This document shows, piece by piece, positions 58,813-64,000 of a stretch of DNA of 64,000 bases. This stretch comes from Desulfovibrio inopinatus DSM 10711. GTDB lineage: Bacteria; Desulfobacterota; Desulfovibrionia; Desulfovibrionales; Desulfovibrionaceae. The stretch covers positions 62,001 to 126,000 of the forward strand of contig NZ_AUBP01000025.1 in NCBI RefSeq assembly GCF_000429305.1, read 5' to 3'. The notes under the pieces are model-generated. The model was not told where the DNA came from. It did no database searches and saw nothing but the letters and a program-made list of their open reading frames with translations. The translations under genes were made by a program, and so were the position numbers. Each line of letters starts with the position of its first letter. Position 1 is the first letter of the stretch.

Positions 58813-59463
58813 TTATCCTTGCCAACCGTGGGCGCCAATGAGGTCTACAAACATAACGCCCCCCTTCTCTCGCTTACTGATGCGCCCGCCCTGCTTTCGG
58901 ATAATGACAAGCCGTTGACTTCGTTTGGTTGAACCGACAGGAATAATAAGCAACCCCGGATCAGCTAACTGTTCGACAAGAGGCACAGGAACTTTGGGAC
59001 CTCCAGCCGTAACAATGATTCTGTCGTACGGTGCATATTCGGGCCACCCTAGAGTGCCGTCGTCAAATTTGACATGAACCGTTTCAAAACCAAGCCGGTG
59101 CAGACGATTGGCTGCTGCTTCATACAGCTGTGGCACACGTTCAACAGTAAACACTTCAGCTCCCATAAGAGCCAAAATGGCTGCCTGATACCCGGAACCC
59201 GTCCCAATCTCAAGGATACGCATTCCCGGATCTACTTCCAACGTTTCAGACATGAGAGCCACAATATACGGCTGAGAAATAGTTTGCCCATGTCCAATGG
59301 GAACGGGATGATCTTCGTATGCCTGCGGCCAAAGCGCCTCTTCCACAAACTCGTGTCGTGGCGCGGCCCGCATGGCCGCCAGAACAGCAGGGTCACGTAC
59401 ACCCCGAGCTTCAATCTGTTCCCGAACCATGCGCTCTCGACTGCGCTTTGGATCGACTCGCAA
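58813..59463 (-). CDS. pcm: Protein-L-isoaspartate O-methyltransferase
   Basis: Repairs isoaspartyl residues in aged proteins using SAM. 216 aa beginning with [20 protein letters not shown], the family N-terminus. The start is a TTG at 59463: AAGGAG lies 9 nt upstream, while in-frame ATGs at 59502 and 59430 have weaker sites. SAM motif I is [18 protein letters not shown], followed by [18 protein letters not shown] and post-motif I segments. Followed by mrp. Confidence 0.94.
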   Translation of the reverse strand: MRVDPKRSRERMVREQIEARGVRDPAVLAAMRAAPRHEFVEEALWPQAYEDHPVPIGHGQTISQPYIVALMSETLEVDPGMRILEIGTGSGYQAAILALMGAEVFTVERVPQLYEAAANRLHRLGFETVHVKFDDGTLGWPEYAPYDRIIVTAGGPKVPVPLVEQLADPGLLIIPVGSTKRSQRLVIIRKQGGRISKREKGGVMFVDLIGAHGWQG

Positions 59464-59472
59464 CGGTCTGGA

Positions 59473-59478
59473 CTCCTT
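59473..59478 (-). promoter_or_regulatory. Ribosome binding site that fixes the pcm start
   Basis: AAGGAG on the minus strand, 9 nt before the TTG at 59463. It is the only strong Shine-Dalgarno sequence near any candidate start of pcm. Confidence 0.7.
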
Positions 59479-59669
59479 AACGAACACGCTCCAAGCTCTC
59501 ATAAACTCGTGCGCGGCTGAATTTTCCTGGTCAAAATCAGATTTTACACTACAAGTCAACAAAAGCCCATAGCAACAATCAGCAAGAGTGCGTGAGAAAA
59601 AGAATGGGCCTGCTTGACAGCGCCTGGCGTGCAAAGGAGAATACCTTATCTTTAAGTAAGGAGATGTGC

Positions 59670-60098
59670 ATGCTGAAAGTGCGTGAAATCATGGCGACCG
59701 ATTTATTTACCCTCAAAGAAGACGACAGCCTTTACGATGCCAAACAAGTGATGGAATTGGCCCGTATTCGCCATGTTCCTATTGTTTCCCAAACGAATGA
59801 GTTCCGAGGGCTTATTACACATCGAGACATGCTTGCATTGGCCGTGTCCAGTTTCGCAGAGATAGACACCGCCACTCAACACCAACTGGATGTCGGTGTT
59901 CCCATTAAGGAAATCATGAAGACGGATGTTCTTACAGTATCAGCCGATCATCCACTCCGGGATGCAGCGCAAATGTTGCTCGAAAATAAGTACGGTTGTC
60001 TCCCTGTTGTAGAAAACAATATCCTTGTTGGCATCGTTACGGAGTCGGACTTTTTGCAACTCACCATCAATCTCATGGACGCTCTTGATCCCAGTTAA
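59670..60098 (+). CDS. Two-CBS-domain protein
   Basis: 142-aa protein made only of a CBS pair (Bateman module): [20 protein letters not shown] with [25 protein letters not shown], then [21 protein letters not shown] and [21 protein letters not shown]. Such modules bind adenine nucleotides such as AMP, ATP or SAM; the partner is unknown. ATG 59670 has AAGGAG 6 nt upstream. Divergent from pcm. Confidence 0.92.
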   Translation: MLKVREIMATDLFTLKEDDSLYDAKQVMELARIRHVPIVSQTNEFRGLITHRDMLALAVSSFAEIDTATQHQLDVGVPIKEIMKTDVLTVSADHPLRDAAQMLLENKYGCLPVVENNILVGIVTESDFLQLTINLMDALDPS

Positions 60099-60132
60099 CC
60101 CCCCTGGCATATGAAGAATTTCCTTTTTTTCA

Positions 60133-60161
60133 TTGACTTCCAGATTGTGAAAATTTACACT
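60133..60161 (+). promoter_or_regulatory. Sigma-70-type promoter of the cytochrome c3 gene
   Basis: TTGACT (60133-60138), 17-nt spacer, TACACT (60156-60161). It leaves a 5' UTR of about 110 nt before the ATG at 60279. Confidence 0.6.
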
Positions 60162-60278
60162 TTTGCATGGTGGTTCTGCAGGCTTGGGATGTTTTTGGAA
60201 CTCTCACACAACTTATTTTCCCTAATGTTACCCCGTATCAACCGGGCGTCGACAGAGAAGCCTTAAGGAGGAGGATGG

Positions 60279-60749
60279 ATGCGCTCTAAAATCGTTTCCA
60301 TGGTAGTTTTCGGCATGCTGCTTTCGCTTGTCTTTGCGACCGCGGGCATCACCGAGGACTCCCCCAAATTCAGCGACAATATCGTTCCCGATACGCTGAT
60401 GTGTTTTCCCTTGAAACTGACCTTCAAACGACCTGAAGAGACGCACAAAACCAAATTTGCCGCTGTGAAATTTTCTCATGGCGACCATGGCGATGTTAGC
60501 TGTGCATCGTGCCATCACATGTGGGATGGTGAAAGCGAAATCATGTCGTGCGCCTCTGAAGGCTGTCACGATACGTTTGGCGATCGCCACGACACGCAAT
60601 CGTATTTCCAAGCTTTCCATAACAGACATGCCGAATACAGCTGCCTGGGTTGCCACACAGCCTATAACAAAAAGCTCAAGGCCGAAGGCAAAGACCAGCT
60701 CCAGATTTCCAGCTGTGTCAACAATATCTGTCATAAGAGCGAAGGCTAA
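60279..60749 (+). CDS. Tetraheme cytochrome c3
   Basis: Periplasmic class III cytochrome, electron partner of periplasmic hydrogenases and other redox complexes. 156 aa: a signal peptide (MRSKIVSMVVFGMLLSLVFA), then four c-type heme sites CASCH, CASEGCH (CX4CH), CLGCH and CVNNICH (CX4CH), the arrangement of the type I c3. KFSHGDHGDVSC supplies axial His residues. The N-terminal leader before the first heme is longer than in the classical protein and has an extra Cys (LMCFPL). GGAGGAGG lies upstream of the ATG. Confidence 0.95.
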   Translation: MRSKIVSMVVFGMLLSLVFATAGITEDSPKFSDNIVPDTLMCFPLKLTFKRPEETHKTKFAAVKFSHGDHGDVSCASCHHMWDGESEIMSCASEGCHDTFGDRHDTQSYFQAFHNRHAEYSCLGCHTAYNKKLKAEGKDQLQISSCVNNICHKSEG

Positions 60750-60760
60750 AAAGTTTCTCG

Positions 60761-60804
60761 CCGACAAAAAAGCCCTCGCCGATTGGCGAGGGCTTTTTTG
60801 TCGG
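60761..60804. terminator. Strong bidirectional terminator after cytochrome c3
   Basis: A perfect 20-bp stem from CCGACAAAAAAGCCCTCGCC (60761-60780) to its complement (60785-60804), with a 4-nt GATT loop and T and A runs inside the stem. It sits between the convergent cytochrome c3 and M24 peptidase genes, 12 nt and 24 nt from their stops. Confidence 0.95.
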
Positions 60805-60827
60805 TCACATCTTCACTCGAAAACATT

Positions 60828-62045
60828 TTATTCAACAGTCACAATATTAAAGGCATCTCCCGTAATGCAGACCGCACTGGTCGACGTCACTTCAAACGTA
60901 TTTTCCACTCCGACCATTCCAACTCCTGCAATACCCATTTTGGGCTCCAAGGCAATGGTCATCCGCTCTTCGACTGGTTCATCAAAACCACGAGCAATCA
61001 CGGGATATCCATCAATGGATAAACCAATCCCATGTCCAAGGAACGGAACCTTGTTTTTCCCCAACCCCATAAATCCTTCGGACATCCCGGCTTTTTCTAC
61101 AAGCTGAAGAACATCAGCGTACACCGCAGAAGGCACTCCCCCGGCTTTCAACTTGGAGGACGCAAAATTTTGTACTTCAATGCACACGTCATGCGCTTTC
61201 TGTATGTCGTCAGGGACCTTCTTTCCGGCATAGTACACTTGAGTTTTGTCGGTATGGTAGCCTTCAAGGATAAATCCGACATCAATAGTGAGTGGCTCGC
61301 CCTTCTGCCAAACCTTCCCGGCATAGCCCATAAACGGTATCGCCGGATGTTCGCCGCGCAACCCTACTGGTCCATTGAATACACTCGGATAGTTAGCGGA
61401 ATCGCCAGCTGAAATATGCCCCAGAAAGATTTCTTCTCCATCATTTTCCATACGCATGATGCCTTGGTGACCAAGCTCGAAGAACACATTCCATACAGCA
61501 ATGGAAATCTCGCGTTCCGTCATCCCCGGCTGAATGCGCTCAGGGAGAATGTCATGAAGGCCTTTGTGATGCCTGGCGCCGGTTAATCGTATTTTCTCCA
61601 GTTCCCAAGGCGATTTGACAGCTTTTGTGACTGCCAAGCTCATATCCCCGGACAAGAACGACGTCCCTTTAAGTTTTGCCGTCAACAGATTTCCCAAGCT
61701 CCAGGGAAGACCGTTCATTGCTGCAGCGACAATCGGTGTCAGTGGGCTACCTGCTTCAGCAAGGATGTCTTTCAGTTGAGAATATGAACGAAATTCATAA
61801 ATGTGCTGAAGAGGAGATTCGAGTTGAGCTCGTCCAATACCTTTGCGTACAAGGAGTACGGGATCGCCTTCAAGCGGCAACCACATGACACCGGATGCTA
61901 AGCAGCCCGACAAATAATAGATGTTGGGCCGAGAGAAAACCAACATCCCTCCGGCATCAGGACACAACCGTTTCAATTCGTGCCGCAGCCGGGTATGGCG
62001 TGATTCGACCTCCGCTTTGGGCAGCACTTCCAAAGACTCAAACAT
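60828..62045 (-). CDS. M24 family Xaa-Pro peptidase
   Basis: Metallopeptidase of the pita-bread fold, 405 aa. The N-terminal creatinase-like domain (about 1-160, YYLSGCLASGVMWL) precedes the catalytic domain with the five metal ligands: DVGFILEGYHTDKTQ (two Asp), GHGIGLSIDG (His), LEPKMGIAG (Glu) and GVENTFEVT (Glu). Xaa-Pro dipeptidase or aminopeptidase activity is likely; exact substrate unknown. Convergent with cytochrome c3 and divergent from the EamA gene. Confidence 0.9.
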   Translation of the reverse strand: MFESLEVLPKAEVESRHTRLRHELKRLCPDAGGMLVFSRPNIYYLSGCLASGVMWLPLEGDPVLLVRKGIGRAQLESPLQHIYEFRSYSQLKDILAEAGSPLTPIVAAAMNGLPWSLGNLLTAKLKGTSFLSGDMSLAVTKAVKSPWELEKIRLTGARHHKGLHDILPERIQPGMTEREISIAVWNVFFELGHQGIMRMENDGEEIFLGHISAGDSANYPSVFNGPVGLRGEHPAIPFMGYAGKVWQKGEPLTIDVGFILEGYHTDKTQVYYAGKKVPDDIQKAHDVCIEVQNFASSKLKAGGVPSAVYADVLQLVEKAGMSEGFMGLGKNKVPFLGHGIGLSIDGYPVIARGFDEPVEERMTIALEPKMGIAGVGMVGVENTFEVTSTSAVCITGDAFNIVTVE

Positions 62046-62185
62046 GCAACTTCTCCTTTTTCATATACATTCTGATGCAAAAAACATTGTTCGCTCAAAA
62101 GGAACACAAGACCGTGTCTCTTTTCTTTCCTTTTGAAACAAATACGCGTAGAGCACCGCCTTTGCACAAGCAAAGGCAATTCTCA

Positions 62186-63088
62186 ATGAATACAACAAAA
62201 ATACCACTTCTTGCGATCCTGTCGCTTCTCACGGCTATGACGTTATGGGGAAGCTCCTTTATTGCCATGAAAATCGCCATGCAGGAGCTTGGTCCTTTAA
62301 GCGTCGTGTTCGGTCGTATGGCGCTGGCTACAGTCTGCTTTGCACTTATTGCACCCAAATTGGTCAAGACAATTCGTTATCAGTCTGGAGACTGGAAGCC
62401 TTTGCTTTTCATGGCCTTTTGCGAGCCATGCCTCTATTTTGTTTTTGAATCGCATGCATTGAAATATACCCAGGCCTCCGAAGCCGGCATGGTCACCGCG
62501 CTGTTGCCACTCATGGTTACGGGTGTCGCTCGGGTACTTTTCAAAGAAAACCTGTCCATGACTGGTTTCGCAGGACTCCTGGTTTCAGTCCTCGGGGTCA
62601 TTCTTATGAGCGCATTTAGCGAAGTGCGAGAAAACGCACCGAATCCACTTCTGGGCAATACGCTGGAATTTCTCGCTATGATCTGTGCAGCGGGATATAT
62701 TATCTCATTAAAGTGGTTGACGAGCCGTTATTCTCCGCTTTTTCTCACTGCGGTTCAGTCAGCCGTCGGCGCGGTCTTCTTCCTCCCTGCATTGTTGATC
62801 GAACCCTTGCCCGAAAGCGTCTCCTTCTCATCTATGGCAGCGGTCGTCTATCTCGGTCTCGTCGTTTCTATTGTCGCTTACGGGTGTAATAACTACGGTG
62901 TCAGTCAAATTCCCGCGTCCCAAGCTTCAATTTTTATCAACCTTATTCCGGTCGTAACGCTCATCATCGCAGCCGTCGTACTGGGAGAAAGCCTCGGCCC
63001 CCTGCAAATGCTCGGGGGCGGGATGGTTTTTGCCGGTGTTTTTCTGAGCAATATACGAAGACGAGCACGCACCCCGTCAACACTTTAG
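62186..63088 (+). CDS. EamA/DMT-family transporter
   Basis: 300-aa inner-membrane protein with about ten helices in two EamA repeats: the first begins MTLWGSSFIAMKIAMQELGP and the second with NTLEFLAMICAAGYIISLKWL. ATG 62186 has AGG 9 nt upstream; a longer frame from 61895 would add 97 unrelated residues. Substrate unknown (DMT members export amino acids or other metabolites). Its stop overlaps the mqnC stop. Confidence 0.9.
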   Translation: MNTTKIPLLAILSLLTAMTLWGSSFIAMKIAMQELGPLSVVFGRMALATVCFALIAPKLVKTIRYQSGDWKPLLFMAFCEPCLYFVFESHALKYTQASEAGMVTALLPLMVTGVARVLFKENLSMTGFAGLLVSVLGVILMSAFSEVRENAPNPLLGNTLEFLAMICAAGYIISLKWLTSRYSPLFLTAVQSAVGAVFFLPALLIEPLPESVSFSSMAAVVYLGLVVSIVAYGCNNYGVSQIPASQASIFINLIPVVTLIIAAVVLGESLGPLQMLGGGMVFAGVFLSNIRRRARTPSTL

Positions 63089-64000
63089 GAAGAGACAACG
63101 TCCCCATCGTCCTCGCGCAACGAATAATCCATATTTCGACGTTTCGGAGTAAAGCCAGCCGAAAGGACAAGTTTACGTAACGTCTTTTCCGGCAAGCGGA
63201 AATGCACACCGGCGGCGGCCACGACATTTTCTTCAATCATGGTTGACCCGAAGTCGTTGGCTCCAAAAAACAACGCCAATTGTCCGATCATCGGTCCTTG
63301 CGTCACCCACGAGGCCTGAATATTGTCTATATTATCAAGGTAGAGGCGTGAAAGAGCGAGAAACTTGAGGTATTCGCTGGACGAAGTCTCTTTAGCTTCC
63401 AATGCCGTATTTCCCGGCTGAAAGGTCCAGGGAATAAAAGCGGTAAATCCACCAGTTTTATCTTGAAGAGATCGAATGCGTTCAAGGTGTTCGATACGCT
63501 CTTCCAACGTCTCAGCATGGCCAAACATCATAGTAGCCGTAGTACGCAAACCCTGATTATGCGCCTCTTCCATGACGGCAAGCCAATCATCCGTATTGCA
63601 TTTGTTCGGTGAGACGGCCGTTCTAACCCTATCAACAAGGATTTCAGCCCCTCCTCCAGGAATGGAATCAAGTCCAGCTTGCTTCAACGCTGCAATGACT
63701 TCATGAAGAGGGAGCCCTGATTTGGAGACAAAATACTGCACTTCGGGCGGAGAGAATCCATGAATTGCGACACTGGGAAAATCTCGTTTGAGAAATTCGA
63801 GCATATCGATATAATACCCCAATGCAAGATCGGGATTCATCCCTCCTTGCAAAAGGATTTGGTACCCACCGAGCTCTACGGTTTCACGAATTTTTTCGGC
63901 CAGTTGCGCGAAAGACAAAACAAAGCTTTGCGCATCTTCGGGAGCTTTGTAGAACGCACAGAATTTACACCCGCAGTCACACGCGTTTGTGTAATTAATA
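63085..64000 (-). CDS. mqnC: Dehypoxanthine futalosine cyclase MqnC (5' end cut by window edge)
   Basis: Radical SAM enzyme of the futalosine menaquinone pathway; cyclises dehypoxanthine futalosine. The visible part is 305 codons. It begins within INYTNACDCGCKFCAFYKAP, where C-x3-C-x2-C is the radical SAM cluster site typical of MqnC, then LLQGGMNPDLALGYYIDM, GLDSIPGGGAEILVD and the barrel strands; the C-terminus includes FFGANDFGSTMIEE. It indicates that this organism makes menaquinone by the futalosine route. The stop overlaps the EamA stop by 3 nt (convergent). Confidence 0.95.
   Translation of the reverse strand, partial: INYTNACDCGCKFCAFYKAPEDAQSFVLSFAQLAEKIRETVELGGYQILLQGGMNPDLALGYYIDMLEFLKRDFPSVAIHGFSPPEVQYFVSKSGLPLHEVIAALKQAGLDSIPGGGAEILVDRVRTAVSPNKCNTDDWLAVMEEAHNQGLRTTATMMFGHAETLEERIEHLERIRSLQDKTGGFTAFIPWTFQPGNTALEAKETSSSEYLKFLALSRLYLDNIDNIQASWVTQGPMIGQLALFFGANDFGSTMIEENVVAAAGVHFRLPEKTLRKLVLSAGFTPKRRNMDYSLREDDGDVVSS

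Noticed and set aside
61895-62185. N-terminal extension of the EamA transporter.
   Set aside because: It overlaps the M24 gene start region, lacks a ribosome site at its beginning and would add a non-membrane stretch before the first helix.

Overview
The window reads as an ordinary chromosomal stretch of a moderate-GC, sulfate-reducer-like bacterium of the Desulfovibrionales (Desulfobacterota, former Deltaproteobacteria). The pointers are a periplasmic tetraheme cytochrome c3, the futalosine menaquinone enzyme MqnC, a large chemotaxis cluster with an H-NOX-tailed receptor, BamD and lipoproteins of a Gram-negative envelope, and an ispG-proS-xseA order. I cannot name the species. Most genes lie on the minus strand in tightly packed operons, many joined by 4-nt ATGA overlaps. 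I see no phage, insertion sequence, integrase or CRISPR array.

Layout. 1-4.3 kb: ispG-proS-xseA (minus, xseA cut by the window edge). 4.3-9.1 kb (plus): a flavin-binding protein, two identical tRNA-Arg(ACG) genes each with its own terminator, the RNA ligase rtcB, and a hybrid histidine kinase. 9.3-19.1 kb (minus): dapB-nadE, an uncharacterised coiled-coil gene pair, ligA, a DUF3431 gene, a potassium channel and uvrB. 19.2-20.5 kb (plus): a conserved unknown and a LOG-family protein. 20.5-23.9 kb (minus): clpS-clpA-aat, nearly a whole N-degron pathway. 24-33.4 kb (minus): a CYTH protein and the chemotaxis block MCP/H-NOX, MCP/CheZ-like protein, cheY, cheA, cheW, cheB. 33.7-39.2 kb: dedA, an unknown, and yggT-DUF167-DUF465-ilvB-ilvN-ilvC. 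39.4-46 kb: a HAD phosphatase, two unknowns, tatA facing a Tat-type amidase gene, rsmD-coaD-miaA and an acyltransferase. 46-57 kb: an EF-G paralogue, a possible dehydrogenase-fold protein, bamD, trxA-trxB, fbp-tsaD, a lipoprotein, and a small operon with an FtsB-like protein and an acidic TPR protein. 57-64 kb: pcm-mrp-pgsA, a CBS protein, cytochrome c3, an M24 peptidase, an EamA transporter and mqnC (cut at its 5' end).

Most of the window is housekeeping. The part I find most unusual is the chemotaxis block. One protein is an internal duplication of MCP-tip-like segments, each followed about 115 residues later by an F-H-(D/H) motif; the first copy matches the catalytic D-x-x-x-Q of CheZ phosphatases, and the C-terminus is an acidic CheZ-like tail. 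CheA carries a tandem 24-residue motif resembling the c-di-GMP-binding MshEN domain. The receptor upstream ends in an H-NOX gas-sensing domain. Together they suggest a chemotaxis pathway that senses a gas, may read c-di-GMP, and uses an unconventional phosphatase. This is inference from motifs only.
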